A DNA stretch of 64,000 bases from Ornithinimicrobium faecis (GCF_023923225.1 NZ_CP099489.1:2728001-2792000), one strand, 5' to 3'; positions 1 to 9,020 are shown, counted from the first letter of the stretch. Numbers and translations: made by a program. Notes: generated by a model not told the origin, from the letters alone.

Positions 1-289
1 GGCCGGCGTCAGCCCCCACATTGCTCACGACGCGGTAGCCGCTGTCCTCGATGCCCTCACGGCGCGCGACCTCGCGTGCTGCTGTGAACAGCTCCGCCAC
101 GCTGGTCGGGTCGTCGTCAGCCATCTGGCCCAGGGTGTCCTCGTGGGACTTGGGGATCACCAGGACGTGGCTGTTGGCCCGCGGCGTGATGTCGCGAAAG
201 GCCAGGACGGTGTCGGTCTCATAGACCGTGTCGTTGGGGATGTCCCCCGCCACGATCGTGCAGAAGAGGCAGTCGCTCGATGTCGCCAT
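1..289 (-). CDS. HIT family protein (partial, N-terminal part)
   Basis: This is the N-terminal 96 residues of a histidine-triad nucleotide-binding protein and runs off the left edge. It starts MATSSDCLFC, the usual HIT opening with its CxxC pair, and continues with the conserved VIPKSH segment. The catalytic HxHxH triad would lie beyond the window, so it cannot be checked. HIT proteins hydrolyse or bind purine nucleotides in the cytoplasm. The gene begins 42 nt after the MFS stop on the same strand. In many actinobacteria a HIT gene directly follows hrcA-dnaJ-rsmE, so this placement fits. Confidence 0.85.
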   Translation of the reverse strand, partial: MATSSDCLFCTIVAGDIPNDTVYETDTVLAFRDITPRANSHVLVIPKSHEDTLGQMADDDPTSVAELFTAAREVARREGIEDSGYRVVSNVGADAG

Positions 290-331
290 GCCTCAACGTT
301 AGCCGGGCACGCCGACGAAGCAGTGCTCGCC

Positions 332-1708
332 TCAGGCCGGTCGGGAGCGGGCCGCGGTGGTGACCGCCGCCAGACCGGCCACCACCGAGGCGATCGCGAC
401 GGCGAGGAACGCACTGTGGTGCGAGCCGGCATACAGCGCGGTGAACACGGCACCGACCACGGCGAGGATCACGGCAGAGGCGAGTGCCTCACTGACCTGG
501 AGCGAGGACGAGTTCCGTCCGAGCACCGCGGGGGCGGACAGGCGCATCGTCAACAGCGAGGTGGTCGGATAGGCGATGCCGACCCCCGCCTGGGTCAGCC
601 CCCAGATGACCAGCACCGTCCAGCCGGGCCAGTCCAGCCAGACCGAGACGACCAGCAGGCTCAGGCCGAGCAGGGTGATCGAGGTGCCGGTCACCATGAC
701 CCGCACCCGGTCGACCGTGTCCCGCAGGCTGCCCTGGAGCCAGGAACCGCCGGCCCAGGTCACCGCACCCACCGCCAGGGCCGCGCCTGCCTCGGCGGGG
801 CTGTAGCCGTGCAGGTCCTGCAACAGCAGCGGCAGGTAGGCCTCGGCAGCCATGAAGGAGGCACCGATCGCGCCCCGCGCGGAGATCACCGAGGGCAGAC
901 CGCGGCCGAGCGTGAAGGTGCCCGGCGGCATGAGCCGCCAGGCCGCGACCCCGAGCGCGATGGCGAAGGGCAGCCCGATCAGCACGTCCCGCGCCGAGAT
1001 CTCCTCCCCACCCAGGTTGAGCACCCCGACGCTGCCAGCGGCCAGCACCGCCCACAGGATCGTGCTGACGCTGAGATAGGGCGCGTCCTCGCTGGGCTCG
1101 GTGCGTCCCAGCGCCGGCAGCAGCACGGCGACGCTGATCACCACGAGCGGCACGACGCTGAGGAAGACCCAGCGCCAGCCGGCATGCTCGACCAGCAGAC
1201 CGGTCACGACGGGGCCGATCAGTCCTGGCAGCACCCAGGCGGCCGCGAGCAGCGAGAACATCCGGGGCCGCAGGTCATCGGGGATCCCCTGCGCGATCAC
1301 GACATAGATCGCCACCATCGCCAGGCCGGTGCCCAGTCCCTGCAGACCGCGAGCGGCGACGAACAGCTCCATGCTCGTGCTCAGGCCAGCGCCCAGCAGG
1401 CCCGCGCTGAAGGTCGCGGCACCCACGAGCAGCACCGCGCGCGGCCCGGAGCGGTCGGTCCACCAGCCACCCAGGATCATCCCGATGACGCTGGCGGCGA
1501 TGGTGGCGCCGAAGGCCAGGGCATACAGCCCCAGCCCGTCCAGCGCCCTCGCCACGGTGGGCATGGCCGTGCCGACGGCGATGTATTCGATCGCGAACAG
1601 CGAGATCAGCGCCGTCGTCCCGATCGAGACCGGCCGGTTCTCCGGAGAGAGCAGCGAGAGCGCGGGCGAGGAAGATCGTGCGGGAGCCGGCTGGCCCGTC
1701 AGGCCCAT
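332..1708 (-). CDS. MFS transporter (drug-resistance type)
   Basis: A 458-residue integral membrane protein of the major facilitator superfamily, probably a proton-coupled exporter. After a polar N-terminus of about 28 residues there are a dozen or more hydrophobic segments. The first carries the IEYIAVGTAMPTVA pattern typical of DHA-type drug exporters, and a loop GGWWTDRSG follows, like the MFS A-motif. The start overlaps the rsmE stop by 10 nt, so it is translated with the heat-shock operon. The substrate cannot be told from sequence. A transporter between rsmE and the HIT gene is not the usual content of this operon and was probably inserted. Confidence 0.85.
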   Translation of the reverse strand: MGLTGQPAPARSSSPALSLLSPENRPVSIGTTALISLFAIEYIAVGTAMPTVARALDGLGLYALAFGATIAASVIGMILGGWWTDRSGPRAVLLVGAATFSAGLLGAGLSTSMELFVAARGLQGLGTGLAMVAIYVVIAQGIPDDLRPRMFSLLAAAWVLPGLIGPVVTGLLVEHAGWRWVFLSVVPLVVISVAVLLPALGRTEPSEDAPYLSVSTILWAVLAAGSVGVLNLGGEEISARDVLIGLPFAIALGVAAWRLMPPGTFTLGRGLPSVISARGAIGASFMAAEAYLPLLLQDLHGYSPAEAGAALAVGAVTWAGGSWLQGSLRDTVDRVRVMVTGTSITLLGLSLLVVSVWLDWPGWTVLVIWGLTQAGVGIAYPTTSLLTMRLSAPAVLGRNSSSLQVSEALASAVILAVVGAVFTALYAGSHHSAFLAVAIASVVAGLAAVTTAARSRPA

Positions 1709-2442
1709 CGGGACCGACCGCTGAGCAGAGCGATCGCGGCGGCCCCGGCCGTCGAGGTGCGCAGGACGGTGCTGCCCAGGCGGACGGTGCGGGCTCCGGC
1801 CCCCACCATCGCCTGGGTCTCCTCCGGGCTGATGCCACCCTCCGGGCCGACCACCAGCAGCACCTCGCCGCTGGGTGGCAGGTCCACGCCCGCCAGGGGC
1901 TCGGTGGCCTCCTCGTGGAGCACGAGGGCGAGGTCGGCCGCCGCCACGCGCTCCATCACCGCCCGCCGGTCAGCCAACGGGGCGATCGCAGGCACCCGCG
2001 CCCGCCGGGCCTGCTTGGTCGCGGCGCGCACGGTGCGCTCCCACTTGGCCTGTCCCTTGGCGGCGCGCTCGCCCCGCCAGACCACGACGCTGCGGGCAGC
2101 GGCCCAGGGCACGACCTCGTCGACGCCCAGCTCGGTGCCGACCTCAATGGCCAGCAGGTCGCGGTCACCCTTGGCCAGTGCCTGCACCAGTGTGAAGCGC
2201 GGATCGGCCGCTGGCTCGTCGCCGATCTCCTCGACCGTCAGCGTGAGCTCGCCCCTGCCGACGGCACTGACCCGGCCGTGGGCCTGCCGCCCGGTGCCGT
2301 CGGCCACGAGGATTTGCTCACCCACCGCGAGGCGGGTCACCGTGGCCGCGTGCTTGCCCTCCGGCCCGTCGAGGCGGACCGCCTCACCGACGGCGACGGC
2401 GGCCAGGGCCCCGTCGTCGACGAAGAACAGCGGCGCGCTCAC
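1699..2442 (-). CDS. rsmE: 16S rRNA (uracil1498-N3)-methyltransferase RsmE
   Basis: A 247-residue SPOUT-class methyltransferase that methylates N3 of U1498 in 16S rRNA using S-adenosylmethionine. The N-terminal 70 residues form the PUA-like RNA-binding domain. The C-terminal trefoil-knot part shows the signature GPEGGISPEE near residue 200 and LGSTVLRTSTA near 225. Length matches the family (about 240-250). The GTG start sits in a GTGA overlap with the dnaJ stop, indicating translational coupling within hrcA-dnaJ-rsmE, which is a common actinobacterial order. Confidence 0.95.
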   Translation of the reverse strand: MSAPLFFVDDGALAAVAVGEAVRLDGPEGKHAATVTRLAVGEQILVADGTGRQAHGRVSAVGRGELTLTVEEIGDEPAADPRFTLVQALAKGDRDLLAIEVGTELGVDEVVPWAAARSVVVWRGERAAKGQAKWERTVRAATKQARRARVPAIAPLADRRAVMERVAAADLALVLHEEATEPLAGVDLPPSGEVLLVVGPEGGISPEETQAMVGAGARTVRLGSTVLRTSTAGAAAIALLSGRSRWA

Positions 2443-3560
2443 CGTGCGGAGAAGGCTTCCTTGAGTTTGCCGAGGAAGCCGTTGTTGGCAGGTGCGAGCC
2501 GGCCCTCGGGGCGGGACTCTCCGCGCTCCTCGGCCAGCCGGGCCAGCAGGTCACGCTGGTTGTCGTCGAGCTTGGTCGGCACCCGCACGTCCAGGTGGAC
2601 GATGAGGTCGCCACGACCCGAGCCGCGCAGGTGGGTCACACCCTGCCCGTCCAGGGTGACGGTGTCCTGCGGCTGGCTGCCGGCCTGCAGGTCGACCTCG
2701 GTCGGACCGTCGAAGGTCTCCACGGTCAGCGTCGCGCCGAGGGCCGCGGCGGTCATCGGGACCTGGACCGAGCAGTGCAGGTCATCCCCGCGCCGGCGGA
2801 AGGTGTCGTGCGGGCGGACCGCGATCTCGACGTAGAGGTCACCCGCTCCGCCACCACCGGGGCCGACCTCACCCTCGCCGGACAGCTGGATGCGGGTGCC
2901 GGAGTCAACCCCGCCCGGCACCTTGATGGTCAGGTCACGACGCGCGCGGATGCGCCCGTCACCGGCGCAGTCGACACACGGCTGCTCGATGATCTCGCCG
3001 AACCCACGGCACTCGGGGCACGGACGGGTGGTCATCACCTGGCCCAGGAAGGAGCGCTGCACCGACTGGACCTCTCCGCGGCCCGAGCAACTGGAGCAGG
3101 TGCGGGTGCCGGTGCCGGGCTGGCTGCCGGAGCCGGTGCAGGTGGCACACCGGGTCGCGGTGTCGATGACCACGGTCTCCTGGTTGCCGAAGACGGCCGT
3201 GCGCAGGTCGATGTCCAGACGCACGAGAGCATCCTGGCCGCGCTGGGTGCGCGAGCGCGGGCCACGGGATCCGGCCGCCGCACCCCCAAAGAAGGCGTCC
3301 ATGATGTCCGTGAAGCTGAACCCCTGGCCGAAGTTCTGGTTCGCCCCGGCATACGGATCCTGGCCCCGGTCGTAGGCCGCCCGCTTGGTGGAGTCCGACA
3401 GCACGTCGTAGGCCTGGCTCACCTTCTTGAACTCAGCCTCTGCCTCGGGTCCCGGGTTCACGTCAGGGTGCAGGCGACGCGCCCGCTTGTGATAGGCCTT
3501 CTTGATGTCCTGTGCGTTGGCGTCACGGGACACGCCGAGATCGGCGTAGTAGTCGTTCAC
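2439..3560 (-). CDS. dnaJ: Molecular chaperone DnaJ (DnaJ2 type)
   Basis: A 373-residue Hsp40 co-chaperone that stimulates DnaK ATPase and binds unfolded clients. The J domain (residues 1-66) has the HPD motif at 31-33. A Gly/Phe-rich linker follows (about 70-105). The zinc-finger region (about 138-205) has four CxxCxGxG motifs (CATCTGSG, CSSCSGRG, CPECRGFG, CVDCAGDG), all cysteines present. The C-terminal substrate-binding domains follow. It lies 12 nt after hrcA and is therefore the HrcA/CIRCE-regulated paralogue; the copy beside dnaK-grpE in actinobacteria is usually separate and is not in this window. Confidence 0.96.
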   Translation of the reverse strand: MNDYYADLGVSRDANAQDIKKAYHKRARRLHPDVNPGPEAEAEFKKVSQAYDVLSDSTKRAAYDRGQDPYAGANQNFGQGFSFTDIMDAFFGGAAAGSRGPRSRTQRGQDALVRLDIDLRTAVFGNQETVVIDTATRCATCTGSGSQPGTGTRTCSSCSGRGEVQSVQRSFLGQVMTTRPCPECRGFGEIIEQPCVDCAGDGRIRARRDLTIKVPGGVDSGTRIQLSGEGEVGPGGGGAGDLYVEIAVRPHDTFRRRGDDLHCSVQVPMTAAALGATLTVETFDGPTEVDLQAGSQPQDTVTLDGQGVTHLRGSGRGDLIVHLDVRVPTKLDDNQRDLLARLAEERGESRPEGRLAPANNGFLGKLKEAFSAR

Positions 3561-3572
3561 TGAAAAACCTCT

Positions 3573-4601
3573 CTAGCTGTCCAGGATCTCGGACACGTAG
3601 TGCGCGACCGCCCGCACCGACGTCATCGTCGTCGGGTAGTCCATCCGGGTCGGACCGACGACACCCAGGCCGCCGGCACTGCCGTAGTTGGTCGTGATCA
3701 CCGACGTCGACTGGAAGCCCTCGTAAGGGTTCTCGGCACCGATGCTCACCGCAACAGCGTCGTCGTCGATCAACGTGCTCATGCTGGACATCAACTTCAG
3801 CAGGACCACATGTTCTTCCAAGGCCTCGAGCACAGGCCCGATGGAGCGAGGGAAGTCAGTGACCACGCGGGCCAGGTTGGCGGTGCCGGCCAGGACCACG
3901 CGCTCCTCAGTCTGCGCCAGCAGGGCGTCTCCGAGCGAATCGACCACTGCCTCGGCCACCGGTCGGTCGGCCTGCGCGATGGTCTCCAGCGCCGCGCCCA
4001 GGCGGGCCGAGACGTCCGGCAGCGGCCGGCCTGTTGCCTCGGCGTTGAGCATGGCCCGGACGTCCTGGATGGTCTGCTCGCCGCCCAGACCGGTCATCTC
4101 CCGGCCGACGTCGACAACACGCTGCTCGACCCGCCCGGTGTTGACGATCAGGACCACCATCAGGCGCGATCCGCCCACGGCGACCAGCTCGATGTGCCGG
4201 ACCGTGGAGCGCGACAGCGAGGGATACTGCATGACCGCGACCTGATTGGTCAGCGAGGCCAGCAGCCGCACCGAGCGGCCGACGACGTCGTCGAGGTCGA
4301 CCGCGCCGGCCAGGAACTCCTCGATCGCCCGGCGCTCGGCCTTGGTCATCGGTTTGATGGCGGCCAGACGGTCGACAAAGAGCCGATAACCCGCGTCGGT
4401 GGGAATGCGTCCTGCGCTGGTGTGCGGGGCCGCGATCAGGCCCTCCTCCTCCAGCAGCGCCATGTCGTTGCGGACGGTCGCGGCCGAGACGCCCAGCTGG
4501 TGGCGCTCCAGCAGCGCCTTGGAGCCGACCGGCTCAGACGTGCGCACATAGTCCTGGACGATGGCACGCAGCACGTGCAGCCGTCGTTCGTCGCTGGTCA
4601 C
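3573..4601 (-). CDS. hrcA: Heat-inducible transcription repressor HrcA
   Basis: A 342-residue repressor that binds CIRCE operators and is released on heat shock. An N-terminal winged helix (about residues 1-75, with [18 protein letters not shown] as recognition region) is followed by the GAF-like HrcA domain. I chose the GTG at 4601 because AAGGAGGTGA lies just upstream. The ATG at 4628 would lie inside the CIRCE palindrome, which argues against it. It is the first gene of hrcA-dnaJ-rsmE and is likely autoregulated through the CIRCE element 20 nt upstream of the start. Confidence 0.95.
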   Translation of the reverse strand: MTSDERRLHVLRAIVQDYVRTSEPVGSKALLERHQLGVSAATVRNDMALLEEEGLIAAPHTSAGRIPTDAGYRLFVDRLAAIKPMTKAERRAIEEFLAGAVDLDDVVGRSVRLLASLTNQVAVMQYPSLSRSTVRHIELVAVGGSRLMVVLIVNTGRVEQRVVDVGREMTGLGGEQTIQDVRAMLNAEATGRPLPDVSARLGAALETIAQADRPVAEAVVDSLGDALLAQTEERVVLAGTANLARVVTDFPRSIGPVLEALEEHVVLLKLMSSMSTLIDDDAVAVSIGAENPYEGFQSTSVITTNYGSAGGLGVVGPTRMDYPTTMTSVRAVAHYVSEILDS

Positions 4602-4621
4602 ACCGGTCACCTCCTTCGCCC

Positions 4622-4648
4622 CTGGCACTCTGACCTGCCGAGTGCCAG
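4622..4648 (-). promoter_or_regulatory. CIRCE operator (HrcA binding site)
   Basis: A perfect 9-bp inverted repeat, CTGGCACTC - 9-nt spacer - GAGTGCCAG, lies immediately upstream of hrcA. It matches the CIRCE consensus TTAGCACTC-N9-GAGTGCTAA in spacing and at seven of nine positions per arm. The outer TTA is CTG here, with the change mirrored in both arms, so the palindrome is preserved. Position and symmetry support HrcA autoregulation of the whole downstream operon. Confidence 0.93.
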
Positions 4649-5246
4649 TCTACGACGAAGTCCGGCTCCAGCGTGTGTTCTGGGAGAGCCAGCACGCGTT
4701 TCCCTGTGAGATTGACGACACGCCGTCGCCGTGAGTGGCCCCAGGGGCGGCAGTGCCAGTACAACTGAGGTGGTTGCCCTGCCTGGTATGAGCCTGCAGG
4801 GACCCCGGCTTGTCCAGAGCCGTCACAGATGAGGTGTGGGCCCTTCGCGCAGTATGAGTGCGCGAAGGGCCCACGGTGTGTCCGGCGTGATGCTCCGAAC
4901 GACCAGACAAGGAGTCGATGGCTCGCGCCACCCCATCACGGGTGGTGGTCACCGGGACGAGCCCGGATCGCGAATCCACGACGAAGCCTTGCGGTCAGCG
5001 CCTCGTCTCCGAGGTGCGTAGGACAGTTCTAGCCTCCTTCCGCGGCCAGCGCAAGGGGTCCCGGCAGAAAAGTTTGAGAACTTTGGCATGTCACGGCGTG
5101 TCGCGACAGGAAACGCCGCCACGCATGCTCCGGGAGCAGCCACGACGGACCGGCGGTTGTCCTCGTCGTGTCGTGTTGTCTCGTCGTGTCGTGGCGTCTC
5201 GACGTGTCGGGGACGTCCTGTCGGTGTCGGTCCCTACGCTGGTCGG
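4649..5246. other. Gene-free divergent intergenic region
   Basis: About 600 bp between the hrcA operon and the DUF3097 gene. I see no ORF with plausible coding character on either strand. It contains the long hairpin at 4836-4874 and, at about 5160-5215, a low-complexity run of repeated TCGTG/TCGTGT units just before the DUF3097 start. Both flanking genes read outward, so promoters for both must lie here; I cannot assign -35/-10 boxes with confidence. Confidence 0.5.
4836..4874. repeat. Perfect 16-bp inverted repeat (hairpin)
   Basis: GTGGGCCCTTCGCGCA and its exact reverse complement are separated by a 7-nt loop (GTATGAG). No T-tract follows on either strand, and neither flanking gene ends here (both read away), so an ordinary gene terminator is unlikely. 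It could terminate an unseen short RNA, form part of an sRNA or act as a protein-binding site. Confidence 0.75.
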
Positions 5247-6125
5247 GTGAGTGATCGATATGGCACCGACGTCCTGTCCGGTGACTGGCGCGCCCCGCGC
5301 GGCGGCCGGGCCGTCCCCACCGAGGCCGAGACCGGCCTCGTCGTCGAGGACGTCCAGACCGGCTATGTGGGCGCCATTGTGCAGGTCGAGAAGGCCGGCG
5401 GCATGCAGGTGGTGCACCTGGAGGACCGCCGCGGCAGAGTCAAGGGCTTCCCCCTGGGCCCCGGCTTCCTCCTGGACGGCAAGCCGGTCGTGCTCACTCC
5501 CCCGACGGCCGCGGCCCGCCAGGCGCTCACCGCAGCCAGGGCAGCGACCTCCCGCACTGCCAGCGGCTCCCGGGCCGTGGCGCACGCGCCTGCCAAGGTC
5601 GCCGCGGGCTCACGCATCTTTGTCGAGGGGCGCCACGACGCCGAGCTCGTGGAGAAGATCTGGGGCGACGACCTGCGCGTCGAGGGTGTCGTGGTCGAGC
5701 TCCTCGAGGGCGTGGACGACCTGTCGGCCGTCATCCGCGACTTTGCGCCGTCCCGAGACCGCCGGATGGGCGTGCTGGTCGATCACCTGGTGCCCGGCAC
5801 CAAGGAGGACCGCATCGTGCGCGCCGCCGAGAAACTGCCCCAGTCGCGCTGGGTGCGCATCCTCGGCCACCCCTATGTCGACGTCTGGCAGTCCGTTCGC
5901 CCCGCCCGCCTGGGTCTGGACGCCTGGCCGGTCATCGAGCGGGGGCGGCCGTGGAAGCAGTCCGTGCTCGCCGAACTAGGCTGGGCCCATGCCACGCAGG
6001 CCGATGTTGCGCGAGGATGGAAACAGATCCTGGCCACCGTGCGTTCTTACAGTGACCTCGAGCCCTCGCTGCTGGCCAGCGTCGAGGAACTGATCGACTT
6101 CGTCACCGTCCCACAGGAGGACTGA
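5247..6125 (+). CDS. DUF3097 family protein
   Basis: A 292-residue cytoplasmic protein of the actinobacterial DUF3097 family; no function is established that I can name. The start GTG at 5247 gives VSDRYGTDVLSGDWRAP, the conserved family N-terminus, so an in-frame ATG 159 nt upstream is rejected. The central part has IFVEGRHDAELVEKIWGDDL and the acidic FVEG...D pattern, resembling a TOPRIM-like nuclease/primase fold, which is an inference from pattern only. It ends 1 nt before the next gene, so the two may be co-transcribed. Confidence 0.85.
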   Translation: MSDRYGTDVLSGDWRAPRGGRAVPTEAETGLVVEDVQTGYVGAIVQVEKAGGMQVVHLEDRRGRVKGFPLGPGFLLDGKPVVLTPPTAAARQALTAARAATSRTASGSRAVAHAPAKVAAGSRIFVEGRHDAELVEKIWGDDLRVEGVVVELLEGVDDLSAVIRDFAPSRDRRMGVLVDHLVPGTKEDRIVRAAEKLPQSRWVRILGHPYVDVWQSVRPARLGLDAWPVIERGRPWKQSVLAELGWAHATQADVARGWKQILATVRSYSDLEPSLLASVEELIDFVTVPQED

Positions 6126-6126
6126 C

Positions 6127-6750
6127 ATGACAGACAACCCGCAGTGGCAGGAGGGGCAGCCTCCGCCGCCCCCGCCGAACAACCCTGAGCCCCACGGCAC
6201 CGCAGGACAGCCGTATGCCGGTGGGCCGGCACAGCCACCCAACGCACCCCAGCAGGGCGACGGCTGGCAGAACCAGCAGGGTCAACCCCAGCACGGCCAG
6301 CCCCAGAGCGGTTGGTCCCAGCAGGGTCAACCCCAACAGGGTCAACCCCAGGGCGGTTGGCAGGGGCAAGGCGCCTATCAGCACAACCAGCAGCCCGCGG
6401 GTGATGAGCGCACCTGGATGATCCTGGCCCACCTGTCCGCACCGATTGCCATGATCGTGAGCGCGGGATGGCTGACCATCCTCGGCCCGTTGCTGGTGTG
6501 GCTGTTCAAGAAGGACAGCAGCCCAGCGGTGCGTCAGGCAGCAGCTGGCGCCTTCAACTTCAATCTCTCGTTCTGGCTGATGACCGTCGTGGGCTGGATC
6601 TGCTTCTTCACCATCGTCCTGATCCCGGTCGCCCTCATCATCTGGGTCGTCGTCTTTATCGTGGCGGTCTACACCCACCTGCGCGGTGCGTGGCTGGCGT
6701 CCAAGGGAGAGATCTACAAGTACCCGTTCCAGCTGCCGGTCCTGAGCTGA
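6127..6750 (+). CDS. DUF4870 domain membrane protein
   Basis: A 207-residue protein. The first 90 residues are disordered and rich in Gln, Pro and Gly with repeated QQGQPQ units, encoded by short imperfect DNA repeats near 6280-6365. The C-terminal 110 residues match DUF4870: WMILAHLSAPIA, then three hydrophobic segments and a short cytoplasmic tail. It is likely an inner-membrane protein of unknown role with a low-complexity cytoplasmic N-terminus. The ATG follows CACAGGAGGACTGAC, a strong ribosome binding site. Its stop is 12 nt from the convergent hemW stop. Confidence 0.85.
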   Translation: MTDNPQWQEGQPPPPPPNNPEPHGTAGQPYAGGPAQPPNAPQQGDGWQNQQGQPQHGQPQSGWSQQGQPQQGQPQGGWQGQGAYQHNQQPAGDERTWMILAHLSAPIAMIVSAGWLTILGPLLVWLFKKDSSPAVRQAAAGAFNFNLSFWLMTVVGWICFFTIVLIPVALIIWVVVFIVAVYTHLRGAWLASKGEIYKYPFQLPVLS

Positions 6751-6762
6751 CTGCGCCCCAGG

Positions 6763-7986
6763 TCAGCTGGCGAGCAGGCGGTGCACGACCGTGTCCGCCA
6801 GCAACCGGCCGCGCACGGTGAGGACCGCGCGGCCGGCCAGGGCGGCACGCCCGTCGATCAACTCGTCCGCGATCAGGCCAGCGACGGCGCCGCGCCCGGC
6901 ACCGTCCACCAGACGCAGGTCCAGCCCCTCGACCAGGCGGATGCCGAGCAGGATGTCCTCGTCATGACGCTGCTCCGCCGTCAGCACCTCGCGGCCCGCC
7001 CCCGGCGAGACGCCTGAGGCGACGCGATCGGCATACGGCGCAGGGTGTTTGACGTTCCACCAGCGCACGCCACCGACGTGGCTGTGGGCTCCCGGACCGA
7101 TCCCCCACCAGTCGGCGCCGCGCCAGTAGTTGATGTTGTGCAGACACCGATTCGCCTCTGCCCGAGCCCAGTTGCTGATCTCATACCAGCCATACCCGGC
7201 ACCCGCGAGGATCTGCTCGGCCAACTCATACTTGTCGGCCTCATCGTCGTCATCGGGCATGGTGACGACGCCGCGGCGCACCTGCGCGGCCAGCTTGGTG
7301 CCCTGCTCAACCACGAGCGCATACGCGCTCACGTGGTCTGGCCGCAGCTCGATCACCGACTCCAGGCTGGTGCGCCAGTCCTCCAGCGACTCCCCCGGTG
7401 TCCCATAGATCAGATCGAGGCTGACCTGCATGCCTGCTGCTCGCACGGCAGCGACCGCTGTGCTCACGTTGGCCGGGTTGTGGGTGCGCTCCAGGGTGGC
7501 CAGCACGTGCGGCACGGCCGACTGCATCCCCAGGCTGACCCGCGTGAAACCGCCGGCCGCCAACTCCTCGGCCACCGCCGGGGTGATGGTGTCCGGGTTG
7601 GCCTCGGTCGTGACCTCGGCGCCGGGCTCGAGGCCGAACTGCTCACGGATCCCGTCGAGCACCCGCACCAGGTCGCGGGGCGGCAGCATCGTGGGGGTGC
7701 CACCCCCGACGAAGACGGTTGCCACCTCAGGGACGTTGTCCCCCAACACTTCCCGCGCAATGCCCAGCTCGGCGAGGGCTGCGTCTGCATAGGTGTCCAC
7801 GGTCGCGCCGTGACCGCCCAGCTCGGGCACGGTGTAGGTGTTGAAGTCGCAATAGCCGCAACGCACCCGACAGAACGGCACGTGCACATAGAGCCCGAAC
7901 GGAGCCTTCCCCACGTCGGCACTGGCACCCGCCGGGAGCCGACCATCCGCAGGCACGGGCTCACCCACGGGCTGGACTGACGGCAT
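6763..7986 (-). CDS. hemW: HemW-like radical SAM protein (formerly HemN-like)
   Basis: A 407-residue radical SAM protein of the HemW family, a haem-binding relative of coproporphyrinogen III dehydrogenase. The N-terminal third has the cluster-binding CRVRCGYC (CxxxCxxC) after YVHVPF, then GGGTPT as the SAM-binding Gly motif. The C-terminal part has the HemN_C domain. The start at 7986 gives MPSVQPVGEPVPADG, the N-terminus usual in actinobacteria; a frame open 69 nt further upstream lacks a convincing ribosome binding site. HemW is proposed to deliver haem to membrane proteins rather than to oxidise coproporphyrinogen. Confidence 0.92.
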   Translation of the reverse strand: MPSVQPVGEPVPADGRLPAGASADVGKAPFGLYVHVPFCRVRCGYCDFNTYTVPELGGHGATVDTYADAALAELGIAREVLGDNVPEVATVFVGGGTPTMLPPRDLVRVLDGIREQFGLEPGAEVTTEANPDTITPAVAEELAAGGFTRVSLGMQSAVPHVLATLERTHNPANVSTAVAAVRAAGMQVSLDLIYGTPGESLEDWRTSLESVIELRPDHVSAYALVVEQGTKLAAQVRRGVVTMPDDDDEADKYELAEQILAGAGYGWYEISNWARAEANRCLHNINYWRGADWWGIGPGAHSHVGGVRWWNVKHPAPYADRVASGVSPGAGREVLTAEQRHDEDILLGIRLVEGLDLRLVDGAGRGAVAGLIADELIDGRAALAGRAVLTVRGRLLADTVVHRLLAS

Positions 7987-8077
7987 ACGGCCCATTGTCT
8001 CAGCAGTTGCGCTGCGGCAGTGCATCCGGCCGCCGGTGGGACACCCGTTGTTCACCAGAGGGTTCTAAGGTGCCAAC

Positions 8078-8968
8078 GTGCAACAAGAGCTGCGTGAATA
8101 CATCGATCAGTTGCGTTCTGAGGGCTACACGGTCCGCGACGACCGCGGCTCCGACCCGGACCTGATCACCCCGGACGGGCGTGCCGTGGACACCTGGCGC
8201 GAGGACTATCCCTACGACAGCCGGCTGTCGCGCAGCTACTACGAGGTCGAGAAGTGGCTGCTGCAGGTCGAGTTGCTGAAGTTTCAGTACTGGCTCAAGG
8301 ACATCGGCAAGCGAGCCGTCATCGTCTTTGAGGGGCGGGACGCGGCGGGCAAGGGCGGTGCGATCAAGCGATTCATCGAGCACCTCAACCCCCGTGGCGC
8401 ACGGGTGGTCGCACTCACCAAGCCCACCGAGAAGGAGCGCGGCCAGTGGTACTTCCAGCGCTATGTCGAGCACCTGCCGACTGCTGGTGAGATCGTGCTG
8501 TTCGACCGCTCCTGGTACAACCGGGCCGGCGTCGAGCGGGTGATGGGCTTCTGCACCGACGACGAGTATGAGCTGTTCATGAAGCAGGCGCCGGTGTTCG
8601 AGGAGATGATCACTGACAGCGGCACCCACCTGACGAAGTTCTGGTTCTCGGTGACCCAGTCCGAGCAGCGCACGCGCTTTGCCATCCGGCAGCTGGACCC
8701 GGTGCGGCGCTGGAAGCTCTCACCGATGGACCTGGAGTCCCTCGACAAGTGGGAGGCCTACACGGTCGCCAAGGAGGAGATGTTCCGGCGCACGGACTCC
8801 GACCACGCGCCGTGGACCACCATCAAGTCCAACGACAAGAAGCGCTCGCGACTCAACGCGATGCGCTCCTTCCTGGGTCAGTTCGACTATGCCGACAAGG
8901 ACCACAGCGTCGTGCTGCCTCCGGACCCGCAGCTGGTCAAGCGGGCGCGTTTCACCACCGGCGACTGA
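8078..8968 (+). CDS. ppk2: Polyphosphate kinase 2 family protein
   Basis: A 296-residue PPK2-family enzyme that transfers phosphate between polyphosphate and nucleotides in the cytoplasm. The P-loop GRDAAGKGG is near residues 90-98, followed by FDRSWYNRAGVERVMGF (Walker-B/lid region) and KFWFSVTQSEQ. Length and the single PPK2 domain fit class I, which usually phosphorylates nucleoside diphosphates; the exact class is an inference. The GTG start is used. The gene is divergent from hemW and its own operon partners are not evident. Confidence 0.93.
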   Translation: MQQELREYIDQLRSEGYTVRDDRGSDPDLITPDGRAVDTWREDYPYDSRLSRSYYEVEKWLLQVELLKFQYWLKDIGKRAVIVFEGRDAAGKGGAIKRFIEHLNPRGARVVALTKPTEKERGQWYFQRYVEHLPTAGEIVLFDRSWYNRAGVERVMGFCTDDEYELFMKQAPVFEEMITDSGTHLTKFWFSVTQSEQRTRFAIRQLDPVRRWKLSPMDLESLDKWEAYTVAKEEMFRRTDSDHAPWTTIKSNDKKRSRLNAMRSFLGQFDYADKDHSVVLPPDPQLVKRARFTTGD

Positions 8969-9020
8969 CCGCGTCGCCGACGCGGGCGTCCTGCACGACG
9001 TCGTTGGCTGCACCCCCGCG

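Noticed and set aside
143..2464. A 773-codon open frame on the plus strand over the MFS and rsmE genes
   Set aside because: Its Gly/Arg/His/Gln-rich sequence has no domain and is fully explained by third-position GC of the minus-strand genes.
4602..4628. Upstream ATG start for hrcA at 4628
   Set aside because: The ATG lies within the CIRCE palindrome, and a strong ribosome binding site precedes the GTG at 4601.
5088..5246. Longer N-terminus for the DUF3097 protein
   Set aside because: The extra 53 residues are low-complexity Ser/Cys/Arg from a TCGTG-repeat region and precede the conserved RYGTDVL family start.
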